Assembly (NCBI GenBank): GCA_003230195.1
Contig: QIHH01000247.1
Coordinates: 1-17,992 of the forward strand
Reading direction: 5' to 3'
From: Gammaproteobacteria bacterium
GTDB lineage: Bacteria; Pseudomonadota; Gammaproteobacteria; SZUA-140
Length of the DNA stretch: 17,992 nucleotides
A program made the translations under genes and the position numbers. The notes under the pieces were generated by a model that was not told the origin of the DNA, ran no database searches, and saw only the letters and a list, made by a program, of their open reading frames with translations. Position 1 is the first letter of the stretch. Each line of letters begins with the position of its first letter. Shown in pieces: positions 1 to 7,858 of the stretch.

Positions 1-233
1 GTCGGGCTGGCTTTTGTCTGCCTGGAGGCCGGTGGCAATACAGCCAGGCGCAGCATATCGCCAGCGCGAATGCGATCCGGGTTTTTGATCTACGGGTTCA
101 GCGCCAGCAGGTGTTTAACAGTTTCCGTATACCGGGTATCGTTGCGCACATGGCCAAACATGCGATGGATGATGGCAGAGAAGGTATCGCCGTTTTTTAT
201 TTTGTATTCGTAATAAATATCGGTAGGTAACAT
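1..233 (-). pseudogene. LysM-domain protein interrupted by an in-frame TAG; runs off the window
   Basis: Reading the minus strand from ATG at 233-231 gives a protein beginning MLPTDIYYEYKIKNGDTFSA, which has the start of a LysM fold (Y-x-I-K-x-G-D-T). After 47 codons, just past LALNP, there is a TAG at 92-90. The same frame then continues as IKNPDRIRAGDMLRL, the usual second half of a LysM repeat (NP-x-I-x-N-P-D-x-I-x-x-G), and stays open to the window edge. The stop sits where family members often have Gln, so one C-to-T change (CAG to TAG) explains it. An AGGAAA ribosome site lies about 11 bases before the ATG, and no signal peptide is seen. LysM domains bind peptidoglycan or occur in phage-tail-like and secretion proteins; the role here is unknown. 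Read-through or a sequencing error are alternatives. Confidence 0.65.
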
Positions 234-533
234 GATCTTTGTTTTCCTGTTTTAGCATTGATAAACCCCTAAACCACCTCCCGATTTTAAGGTGTTTTAG
301 CTCTGATGTCGATGCTATATATGGCCGATTTATCAGGGTTGTAAAGCACTATTACATCTGTGCTTCATTCTGAAGCGCCGTATTGATGGAACCGAAACCC
401 ATCATTCATAAACTTACCAGCAGTTTCCTGATGCGGCCACGCGCCTGCAGAACAGCTCACTGCCTTATGCCTTTCAAACGAGTGCCGATAGAAAACAGAG
501 TACTTCCAATAAGCTGAATAAAAAGGAATTTCT
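234..533. other. Non-coding gap between divergent genes
   Basis: No convincing gene is visible here. It holds the upstream regions of the LysM gene (leftward) and the CheZ-like gene (rightward). A weak hairpin (CACCT at 275-279 with AGGTG at 290-294) is present. A sequence close to a flagellar sigma -10 box (GCCGATAG, 484-491) has a poor -35 partner, so no promoter is called. Confidence 0.5.
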
Positions 534-1091
534 ATGACAAAAGAATCACCCAGCACACTCTCGACATCTCATGCCCCAGACCTCGACTGGAGCCAGATAC
601 GCGAAACCGTCGCAATGTTAACGCTCTCCGTTGCGCGCATTGAATATGCGATGAAAGACGGTAATGATTCTGTTGATACCCTAACCGAATGGTTCACCTC
701 GATGGTTGGCAACGCACAAGTCATCAATATGGCGGCCCAAGATCTTCCTCACGGCAACACACGTGACACCATTTTAAGCAATTGTCAGGCCGTTGATGAA
801 AAGGTGCAGTCAGCCATCATTGCGTTCCAGTTTTATGACAAATTCACCCAACGCCTCAGCCATATTTCCGTCATCCTGAAATCGCTATCTGAAATAGTCT
901 CTGACTCTGGCCGTGTGTATAGCCCTTATGAATGGAGTGCATTACAGAAGATGATCAAATCCAAGTACACACTCGATTCTGATCAACGCATGTTTGATGC
1001 CATTCTTGCCGGAAAGTCTGTTGATGAAGTGTTAAAAGAAGCGGTTAAATTAGAAGAAGAAAAAGAGAGTTCGGATATTGAACTTTTTTGA
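534..1091 (+). CDS. Small CheZ-like helical protein (putative response-regulator phosphatase)
   Basis: The product has 185 residues, is largely helical and acidic, and has no signal peptide or membrane segment. An AAGGAA ribosome site 7 bases before the ATG supports the start. Around residues 97-112 it reads AFQFYDKFTQRLSHIS. Asp102 and Gln106 are four residues apart and sit in an F-x-x-D-x-x-x-Q setting, which is the arrangement of the catalytic Asp and Gln in CheZ (FQDLTGQ), where they dephosphorylate CheY-P. The protein is shorter than CheZ (about 210-240 residues), and the C-terminal CheY-binding peptide is not recognisable, though the tail is acidic (EEEKESSDIELF). No chemotaxis genes are seen nearby. 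A phosphatase role is inferred from one motif; it could equally be an unrelated helical bundle of the kind found beside methyl-accepting proteins. Confidence 0.5.
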   Translation: MTKESPSTLSTSHAPDLDWSQIRETVAMLTLSVARIEYAMKDGNDSVDTLTEWFTSMVGNAQVINMAAQDLPHGNTRDTILSNCQAVDEKVQSAIIAFQFYDKFTQRLSHISVILKSLSEIVSDSGRVYSPYEWSALQKMIKSKYTLDSDQRMFDAILAGKSVDEVLKEAVKLEEEKESSDIELF

Positions 1092-1147
1092 TCAATGCAC
1101 TGTAAAACTCTCACATTAACCTTTCAAATTAAAGGGCTATAAACGCA

Positions 1148-1176
1148 TTCCCAAAACATAATTCAAACGCTATAGT
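1148..1176 (+). promoter_or_regulatory. Possible sigma70 promoter for the repeat protein gene
   Basis: A TATAGT -10 box at 1171-1176 lies 17 bases after a weak TTCCCA -35 at 1148-1153, about 50 bases ahead of the start codon at 1225. The -10 and the spacing are good, but the -35 is poor. Confidence 0.3.
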
Positions 1177-1224
1177 AGGCAGTTAGGCTAGCAATCATTC
1201 TGAATGACAAAGAGGATTTTAATT

Positions 1225-1602
1225 ATGATGAAAATACTTGGCTTATCTTTAGCGCTTCTAATGACTTTTGCAAATCACAGTGCCATCGCAGGTAAAGGGC
1301 ATACTGAGATCAAAACCATGTCTTCAATTCTAGCAGGGCTTAATCATTACCCGAGTAGCACAGAAAAAACGCAACTCAAAACAATTGTCGACGATAGCCA
1401 TGCATCAGCGCATGCACGCACGTTAGCGCAGGCGATGATTAATCTCGACCACTCGATCAGTGACGCAGACAAACCCAAGCTTAAGAATATTGCTAAAGAT
1501 GAAAAGGCATCTGAAAATGAGCGTGATCTTGCCAATATTCTAATAAACCTTAATCATAAAGCGAGCGCTGCGGATAAACATAAACTGCATGGGATGCATT
1601 AA
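1225..1602 (+). CDS. Secreted protein made of 35-residue helical repeats
   Basis: I prefer the ATG at 1225 (or 1228) because AGAGGA lies 8 bases before it; an ATG at 1204 would place that ribosome site inside the gene. The product is about 125 residues with a signal peptide (MMKILGLSLALLMTFANHSA, then IAGKG). The mature part consists of two full 35-residue repeats and a third partial one, each beginning with a phrase of the type ILAGLNH / AMINLDH / ILINLNH, followed by a small-residue segment, K-x-x-L-K-x-I and an acidic or polar stretch. The repeats line up without gaps, so they arose by internal duplication. The protein is rich in His and Lys and ends HKLHGMH. I do not recognise a named family. 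A periplasmic helical-repeat protein is likely; metal binding by the His residues is possible but unproven. Confidence 0.7.
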   Translation: MMKILGLSLALLMTFANHSAIAGKGHTEIKTMSSILAGLNHYPSSTEKTQLKTIVDDSHASAHARTLAQAMINLDHSISDADKPKLKNIAKDEKASENERDLANILINLNHKASAADKHKLHGMH

Positions 1603-1620
1603 TACCATCACCACATTTCA

Positions 1621-1654
1621 ACATATGCCAGCTCGTCTGTGAGCTGGCATATGT
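1621..1654. repeat. Perfect 14-bp inverted repeat, possible bidirectional terminator
   Basis: ACATATGCCAGCTC and its exact reverse complement are separated by a 6-base loop (GTCTGT), starting 18 bases after the stop of the repeat-protein gene. No T-run follows on either strand, so it is not a textbook intrinsic terminator. Transcript 3'-end protection or a regulator site are alternatives. Confidence 0.6.
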
Positions 1655-1737
1655 ATGGCCTACACTCAAAAAGTTCAGAGCAACTCGGTGCTTTTTTGGC
1701 TTCTTAAGAGTAAGTGGTTAAAGCCTCCCCATGTAGT

Positions 1738-1772
1738 GGTCTCTAGATTCCGGCCTTCGTCGAAATGACACG
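1738..1772. repeat. Single REP-like extragenic repeat
   Basis: On the minus strand this reads as a GTCATTnCGnCGAAGGCCGGAATCTAGAGACC-type sequence, a form common among dispersed extragenic repeats of proteobacteria. The centre is an imperfect inverted repeat (ATTCCGGCC with TTCGTCGAAAT). Only one copy is seen in the window, so its repeat nature rests on resemblance. Confidence 0.35.
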
Positions 1773-1863
1773 TGTTGAAAATAGTGTAAAGAATTCTAGT
1801 GTCTGCTCCAGCACACAGCAGTCATACAGGCAATTCGTACCACTTCTGTGCTTGGGAGGAAAT

Positions 1864-1940
1864 TGGCGCCCCGAAGAGGATTCGAACCTCTGACCTGCCC
1901 CTTAGGAGGGGGCTACTCTATCCAGCTGAGCTATCGGGGC
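1864..1940 (-). tRNA. tRNA-Arg (anticodon CCT)
   Basis: The minus strand from 1940 to 1864 folds as a complete 77-base tRNA with encoded CCA. The acceptor stem GCCCCGA pairs with TCGGGGC, the D arm contains AGCTGGATAGA, the anticodon stem GCCCC/GGGGC carries loop CTCCTAA, and the T arm is AGAGG-TTCGAAT-CCTCT. The anticodon CCT reads the rare arginine codon AGG. The discriminator base is G. It stands alone, downstream of the kinase gene. Confidence 0.95.
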
Positions 1941-1964
1941 ATGTTATCTGCTTGCAGGCCAAGG

Positions 1965-1993
1965 ATTATAACGAATTTTAATCACGCAATGTA
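1965..1993 (-). promoter_or_regulatory. Promoter of the tRNA-Arg gene
   Basis: On the minus strand a perfect TATAAT (1970-1965) lies 24 bases upstream of the mature tRNA 5' end. No good -35 stands at the standard 17-base spacing, so only the -10 is well supported. Confidence 0.5.
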
Positions 1994-2037
1994 GTCATTA
2001 TGCGTTAACACACACCGCACTCAGAATTAATAGCGGC

Positions 2038-5000
2038 TCACGGCCAGCCTTCAATCACCTTTCTAACCACTTCAAGATTAATCGGCTTTGTGATGTAGTC
2101 ATCCATACCAGCATCTAGGCACTTCTCACGATCCCCGGGTAACGCATGAGCTGTCATGGCAATAATCGGTATACGCTTCATATCAGGGTTGTCTTTTTCT
2201 AGGCGGCGCTGCTGCCGCGTTGCGGCATAACCATCGACCTCAGGCATCTGACAATCCATCAGCACGAGTCGATAGTTGTGTTCTGGATTTGATAAAGCCA
2301 ATAACGCTTCACGACCATTTTTGACAATGTCTGCACTGACACCAAGCTTTTTTAACAGTGAAATAACCACTTTTTGATTAACAAGATTATCTTCTGCGAC
2401 CAACACTGAAACATTCTCTTTGTCATGCTCAGCGACGATATCATCTTTAGTGTCCACTATTATTTGATCGCGTTGATAAGTCTTCTTTCCCTCCCCCTTC
2501 AGCAGCCATTCAATACTGGATTGCAATTTACTAGGCAGAATTGGGCGGGATAAAAAACCGATATCCCTATTAAGTGAACAATCGATAAAAGGGCTAAAAC
2601 AGAAACCATCGATCTCAACAAGAAGGCATTTAAGCTCTACTTTAATCACTGCCTTTATAATACCTTGCACGTGCCGTTCAAAATCATCATGCTGCTGTCG
2701 GTTCAGATCAACAATAAGAATTGATTTTCCCGTTATCAGCTCACCAGCAAAACCAGCAAAAATTTCATCCGCCGTTATTTGTTTGACGGGTAATTGCCAA
2801 TCATCAAGCTGCATCAACAAGGCTTTATTGGTTGTATTATGCTCGGATAGGACAAATACTCGTTCCAGCTCAATGGGCGAAGGTTTAATATCACACGCAC
2901 CCTGGGTCACATCCACTGTGAAAGAAAAGCAGCTCCCTTTTCCTGGTTCAGATGTAACTGAAATCTCTCCCCCCATTAACTCAACAAAACGCTTAGAGAT
3001 AGAAAGACCCAAACCAGTACCACCATAGTTTCTCCTTTCTGAGTTATCAGCCTGTATAAATTCATCAAAAATCATTTCACTATCAATCGCTTCAATACCG
3101 ATACCCGTATCAGCCACATCAAAATGTAAAATAAAATGGTCTGATGTCATTGAATCAAGCGATACCGTCACTAAAACACCACCACGCTCAGTAAACTTAA
3201 CAGCATTGCTGAGCAAATTTGAAAGCACTTGCCTTAAACGACCACCATCACCATAAACACATTTCGGTATTTTACTTAATATAGTACAGGCAACTTCAAT
3301 ATCAGGGTTATGCAGTGTCTTTGATGTAATGCTGACAGCCGCTTCAACTAATTGATGAAGATCGAAGTCATTACAGTCAAGTGTCATACAACCCGCTTCA
3401 ATCTTAGACAGATCCAGCACATCATTTAATAACGCCAAAAGAATTTCACCCGAAGAATACGCGGATTCAATATAGTCTTGCTGCTCACTATTCAGTTTAG
3501 TATCACGTACAAGATTCAACATCCCCAATACGCCATTAATCGGTGTTCTAATCTCATGGCTCATCATCGCTAAAAACTCAGCCTTACTGCGCGCAGCAAC
3601 AAGCGCCTCATCTCTCGCCCGAACGAGTTCTTTATTCACTTTTTTGAGGTTATCGGTATGAGAATCAACGGCCGACTCAAGCTCTGAATATGACAGGTGC
3701 ATATTTTTTTCTATCATTTTTCTTTCAGTAATATCACGAAAAATGGCTATAAAAACACGATTTTTATCACTAAACATCTCACTAGTGGCTAGTTCCATGT
3801 GAAATGGATCACCATTTTTTTTGATCCCAATCACGTCTCTTGGTCCGACACCCAAAATTTTTCGATTACGAGATTGAATGTATTTATTTAAATAACCATC
3901 ATGGTTGTTTTTATCTTGAGTGTTCATCAACGTGGAAATATTTTTACCCAGCATTTCACTAGCCTTCCAACCAAAAATATTTTCAGCGGCTGGATTAAAT
4001 GTCAGAATATTACCTCTTTCATCGGATGTGATAATGCCTTCCGCTATATTGTTAATCACCGCACGAAGGTTTTCCTGCACATCACGTATTGTATTCTGTT
4101 TTTTTACTCGATCTGCAATATCACGAACGATGATGGTATAAACATCATTATCTGAAATTTTAACGCAAGTCACGTAAAGCTCTACTTCCAGAAAAATATT
4201 TTCTTTTGATATTGCGTTAGTCTCCATAAATTTAGCCGAACTGCTGTCAGTAGAAAATTCAGAATATGAGCCACTATGCGAATCCTTTGGTGAATAATCT
4301 GGAAATAAGAAACCAATCCCCTTCCCTAGCACATCATCTTCAGAATACCCAAAGAGTTCTTTTATTGCCTTATTAATATTAGTAATAACCGCATGACTAT
4401 CACAAATGACCACGCCATCTGTAGAAGCATTAATAATGCTATGCATCTTAAGGTCGCTCTTCTTTAAATCTTCATTAATAGCTTGATTGCACTCTTTTGA
4501 CTCGCTTAATTCAAGCTCTCTCTGCGAAAATTTTTCCATTAATTTTTTATTAGCAATATTCCTTAATTTATTTGACCTAATCGAAAGCTCAAATATCATA
4601 ACCACAACCACAATGAAAACAATAATCAATAATACATTTACCTGATAATTTTTCTCCATAATGGCGAATGCCGCTTTATTCGCACCACGCCACTCATCAT
4701 CAGTTCCGACTAACCATCGCCCCCAAATATTTCGACTACCAATCGCATTATCAAACTTGTAAATTTCACCCATATTATTACTGGTCGATGAGAAGTTAAG
4801 GTATTGAATATTACCACCAGACATATACTTAACGTCATCAAACTGCAAATAGTACCCCTTAAACAGCGTACCTTGTAACTGCTCAATATCAATGACAAAT
4901 GTTGCCATCATTGGCGTAACATCCACCATCTGATTGTCAATAAAGGTAGAGTAATAAAGATGATTATGACGCCGATTAGATGTAGTGCTAATGATTTCAG

Positions 5001-5463
5001 ATTGATCTTTGACATCACGGTCTACAGCATTCTGAGATAGCCACTCATAGTGCTTTTGAATATGAAAATTGTCGAATGTATGTGGCTTCACAGAAAGCAT
5101 TGCTCGGCTTATCAAGTGATCTTCATATTGCGTTACAATGATATCACTTAACAAAATTTCCACTTGCAGGTGAGCGATTTCCTCGCCCAACGCTTTATCA
5201 TGCTCGACTGCGCTAGCAATTGCGCTTATATCAATGCCACTAGTCTTGTGCTGTCTGACGATACGGTGAAGCACGCTAGCAACCTCTAACTCAATCACTG
5301 CAATTTCCCGCTCCACTGACGTCATTATATGGTCAACATGAGTACTCTCGTCTAGCTTGAAGCTAACAGTGAGTTCAGATAATTGCTGATTATGCAGCAA
5401 TGTCATGATAATGATGGCAATAAAGCCAAAAATGACCACTACTCCCTGTCCAGTTCTTTTCAT
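2038..5463 (-). CDS. Hybrid sensor histidine kinase (sensor domain, two PAS, HisKA, HATPase, receiver)
   Basis: The product has 1141 residues and is an inner-membrane kinase of the BarA/TorS architecture. A first membrane helix lies at about 7-24, a periplasmic sensor region of about 250 residues with a predicted helical start follows, and a second helix lies at about 275-294. A short coiled segment and two PAS domains (about 340-455 and 463-585, the second with an IFRDITERK end) come next. The H box MMSHEIRTP holds phospho-acceptor His636; the N box is near Asn753, G1 at Asp785 (DTGIGI), and G2 is GGTGLGLS. Residues 865-990 look like a receiver fold without its acidic pocket. A full receiver follows, with Asp1025, Asp1070, Thr1104 and Lys1126. 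There is no Hpt domain, so the phosphate must pass to a separate partner; none is nearby. The start lacks a clear ribosome site. The ligand is unknown. Confidence 0.93.
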   Translation of the reverse strand: MKRTGQGVVVIFGFIAIIIMTLLHNQQLSELTVSFKLDESTHVDHIMTSVEREIAVIELEVASVLHRIVRQHKTSGIDISAIASAVEHDKALGEEIAHLQVEILLSDIIVTQYEDHLISRAMLSVKPHTFDNFHIQKHYEWLSQNAVDRDVKDQSEIISTTSNRRHNHLYYSTFIDNQMVDVTPMMATFVIDIEQLQGTLFKGYYLQFDDVKYMSGGNIQYLNFSSTSNNMGEIYKFDNAIGSRNIWGRWLVGTDDEWRGANKAAFAIMEKNYQVNVLLIIVFIVVVVMIFELSIRSNKLRNIANKKLMEKFSQRELELSESKECNQAINEDLKKSDLKMHSIINASTDGVVICDSHAVITNINKAIKELFGYSEDDVLGKGIGFLFPDYSPKDSHSGSYSEFSTDSSSAKFMETNAISKENIFLEVELYVTCVKISDNDVYTIIVRDIADRVKKQNTIRDVQENLRAVINNIAEGIITSDERGNILTFNPAAENIFGWKASEMLGKNISTLMNTQDKNNHDGYLNKYIQSRNRKILGVGPRDVIGIKKNGDPFHMELATSEMFSDKNRVFIAIFRDITERKMIEKNMHLSYSELESAVDSHTDNLKKVNKELVRARDEALVAARSKAEFLAMMSHEIRTPINGVLGMLNLVRDTKLNSEQQDYIESAYSSGEILLALLNDVLDLSKIEAGCMTLDCNDFDLHQLVEAAVSITSKTLHNPDIEVACTILSKIPKCVYGDGGRLRQVLSNLLSNAVKFTERGGVLVTVSLDSMTSDHFILHFDVADTGIGIEAIDSEMIFDEFIQADNSERRNYGGTGLGLSISKRFVELMGGEISVTSEPGKGSCFSFTVDVTQGACDIKPSPIELERVFVLSEHNTTNKALLMQLDDWQLPVKQITADEIFAGFAGELITGKSILIVDLNRQQHDDFERHVQGIIKAVIKVELKCLLVEIDGFCFSPFIDCSLNRDIGFLSRPILPSKLQSSIEWLLKGEGKKTYQRDQIIVDTKDDIVAEHDKENVSVLVAEDNLVNQKVVISLLKKLGVSADIVKNGREALLALSNPEHNYRLVLMDCQMPEVDGYAATRQQRRLEKDNPDMKRIPIIAMTAHALPGDREKCLDAGMDDYITKPINLEVVRKVIEGWP

Positions 5464-5752
5464 TTTGATGGTCTAATCTGATTTAAAATACTGTCATATA
5501 TCATTTTTATTTGATCACTCAGCAAGAAATCCCCCATTTACACCGCTCCACGTTTCCGCCATCACACAGAAATTCGAGTCATTTATTCAGCTAAATACCC
5601 GCATTTTTCATATCGGCATTTAATTAGCGGGCATTAGAGATAACATCATGATTTTACGATATAATTCATAAAAATTTATTACAGCTCGCTTATATGACAA
5701 CAAACATATCAAGTACTTCCTTTTCAATTAGCTACTAGGATCCCTACTGACA
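5464..5752. promoter_or_regulatory. Divergent intergenic region, kinase / aldolase-SDR
   Basis: This AT-rich 289-bp gap must hold the promoters of both divergent genes. A perfect TATAAT at 5660-5665 on the plus strand, 87 bases before the aldolase start, is the best -10 seen, but its -35 (GAGATA at 17 bases) is poor. I found no clear operator repeat. Confidence 0.35.
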
Positions 5753-7744
5753 ATGAACTCAACTAGGATTAGTAACCGCTGGAATGACGATGAAGCCGCA
5801 AAATTAACGGATGACCTAGCACTACGTGTCTATACATCTCGCTTGTTAGGCCAAGATAAAACACTGGTACTACATGGTGGCGGTAATACATCCGTCAAAA
5901 TTAAAGAAACCAGCATTACGGGTGAACGGGAAGAGATTCTTTATGTGAAAGGTAGTGGCTGGGATCTTGAAACGATTGAGGCAGCTGGTTTTTCACCCGT
6001 CAGGTTACAACATCTCATTAAACTCGCCAATCTTGAGCAGCTGTCAGATATCGATATGGTTAATGAGCTTCGTACACATATGACTCGAGCATCTGCGCCG
6101 ACCCCTTCTGTTGAAGCGATACTGCATGCCACTATTCCACACAAGTTTGTTGACCATACCCACGCCAATGACGTGGTCTCGATCACAAATACCAAAGATG
6201 GTGAAGCACGTATTCGTGAGATATATGGCGATGATGTGGTGGTTATCCCGTATGTGATGCCCGGTTTTGATCTTGCCCGCTTATGCGCCGAGCGCTTCCG
6301 TGAAGAGGCGACAGATAAAACCATTGGGATGATTTTATTGAATCACGGTGTGTTTTCATTTGGTGAAACAGCTAAATTATCATACGACCGCATGATAGAC
6401 CTCGTTTCGCGTGCCAAAAAATATTTACACCAGCATAATGCTTGGCAAGTGACTGATAACAAGCAAGCGTCTATACAATTCAAGACTAATATCAATGCCC
6501 TTTCTGAGCTACGCCACGAGGCATCCACTGCAGCAGGCGCACCAATGCTACTCAGCAGTCACACCGGAAGCACATCCATCGCCTTTTCGCAACGAAGTGA
6601 CCTTAAAACGATTAGCCAGTCGGGGCCAGCGACTCCAGACCACGTCATTCGTACCAAACGCGTGCCACAACTTGGGCGAAATATTAGCCAATACAGCGCT
6701 GCTTATACCGCCTATTTTAATCAACAAGCTGCCCAGGCCAGTGAACCAAAATCGATCCTTGATACCTGCCCTCGCGTGATTATCGATTCAGAATTAGGGC
6801 TATGTACGCTAGGAAAAAGCGGCAAAGAAAGCGATATTATTGCGGATATTTACCGCCATACCATCGACATTATCCTCCGTGCTGAGAAGCTTGGCGGTTA
6901 CCAAGCACTGCCCGCAAATGATATATTTGATGTTGAATACTGGAGTCTTGAACAAGCGAAATTGCAGAAACCCGGTTCAGCACCCGCCTTTGCTGGTGAA
7001 GTGGTACTCATTACCGGTGCGGCTTCAGGCATTGGTAAGGCCTGTGTCGAGACGTTTATTAAAAAGGGCGCCGCTGTGATTGGGCTTGATATTAATGAGG
7101 TCATTACAGAACTTCACACCAGTGCCAATTATATCGGCATCAGATGTGATATCACCTCTGCGGAAGCGTTAACTAGCGCCATTGAAAAAGGTGTCAGCCG
7201 TTTTGGTGGTATCGATATGTTAGTGCTGAATGCAGGCATATTCCCTGCAAGCAATCGAATAGAGGCACTGAGTGATGATCTATGGTCAACGGTAATGTCA
7301 ATTAACTTGGATGCAAATCTGCGCATCATGCGTCAGTGCCATCCACTGCTAAAACACGCTTACAAGGGTGGCCGTGTGGTGGTGATCGGTTCTAAAAACA
7401 TTGCCGCACCAGGCCCGGGTGCTGCAGCCTACTCGGCATCTAAAGCGGCACTTGGTCAGTTGGCACGCGTTGCGGCACTTGAATGGAGTGCAGATAATAT
7501 TCGCATTAACAGCATCCATCCTGACGCCGTTTTTGACACCGCTATCTGGAATGATAAAGTGCTTAAGTCTCGCGCGAGTCATTACAATATGAGTATTGAG
7601 GACTACAAAAAGAAAAACTTACTCAAAGTGGAAATTAGTTCTGATAACGTCGCCGCACTAGCAGCCGAGATGTGTGATGCGTTGTTTTCAAAAACCACCG
7701 GTGCAAACATTCCGCTTGATGGCGGTAATGATCGAGTCATTTAA
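5753..7744 (+). CDS. Bifunctional class II aldolase / short-chain dehydrogenase
   Basis: The 663-residue fusion has a class II (zinc) aldolase domain, residues about 15-240, with the phosphate-loop-like GGGN-TSVK (42-49), acid Glu121 (SVEAILHA), and zinc ligands His135, His137 (DHTHAND) and His198 (NHGV). A linker leads to a Rossmann SDR domain from about 414, with TGAASGIG (421-428), NAG (493-495) and catalytic Ser547, Tyr560 and Lys564 (Y-x-x-x-K). All key residues of both halves are present, so both should be active. The family includes rhamnulose-1-phosphate aldolase/lactaldehyde dehydrogenase fusions, where one half cleaves a sugar phosphate and the other handles the aldehyde or polyol. 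No rhamnose genes are seen here, so the substrate is open. The enzyme is soluble and cytoplasmic. The nearest purine-rich AGGA is 12 bases before the ATG, which is rather far. Confidence 0.9.
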   Translation: MNSTRISNRWNDDEAAKLTDDLALRVYTSRLLGQDKTLVLHGGGNTSVKIKETSITGEREEILYVKGSGWDLETIEAAGFSPVRLQHLIKLANLEQLSDIDMVNELRTHMTRASAPTPSVEAILHATIPHKFVDHTHANDVVSITNTKDGEARIREIYGDDVVVIPYVMPGFDLARLCAERFREEATDKTIGMILLNHGVFSFGETAKLSYDRMIDLVSRAKKYLHQHNAWQVTDNKQASIQFKTNINALSELRHEASTAAGAPMLLSSHTGSTSIAFSQRSDLKTISQSGPATPDHVIRTKRVPQLGRNISQYSAAYTAYFNQQAAQASEPKSILDTCPRVIIDSELGLCTLGKSGKESDIIADIYRHTIDIILRAEKLGGYQALPANDIFDVEYWSLEQAKLQKPGSAPAFAGEVVLITGAASGIGKACVETFIKKGAAVIGLDINEVITELHTSANYIGIRCDITSAEALTSAIEKGVSRFGGIDMLVLNAGIFPASNRIEALSDDLWSTVMSINLDANLRIMRQCHPLLKHAYKGGRVVVIGSKNIAAPGPGAAAYSASKAALGQLARVAALEWSADNIRINSIHPDAVFDTAIWNDKVLKSRASHYNMSIEDYKKKNLLKVEISSDNVAALAAEMCDALFSKTTGANIPLDGGNDRVI

Positions 7745-7858
7745 TCCACCACTAAAAACTGCGTCGTATTATCATCCGAACAATATGGCGCTCTAAAGTT
7801 ATTCAAGTGAACGAGGGAAATCAACGGTAGCGGCACTCGCATCTACAATGGGCATTCC

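Noticed and set aside
465..491. Flagellar sigma28-type promoter ahead of the CheZ-like gene
   Set aside because: GCCGATAG matches the -10 at 7 of 8 positions, but the -35 position (TTATGCCT) matches only 4 of 8, which is near chance.
365..556. 63-codon minus-strand open frame
   Set aside because: It overlaps the start of the CheZ-like gene, has no ribosome site, and has no recognisable protein character.
1680..1698. Weak hairpin AGCA-TGCT followed by six Ts, as a terminator
   Set aside because: The stem is only four base pairs, so it is too weak to call.
1732..1741. Ten bases TGTAGTGGTC identical to the IS3 left end, as a remnant IS end
   Set aside because: One 10-mer match in an 18-kb window is only mildly unlikely by chance, and no other IS sequence lies around it.
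1864..1940. tRNA gene as an integration site of a genomic island
   Set aside because: No repeat of the tRNA 3' end and no integrase gene is present in the window.
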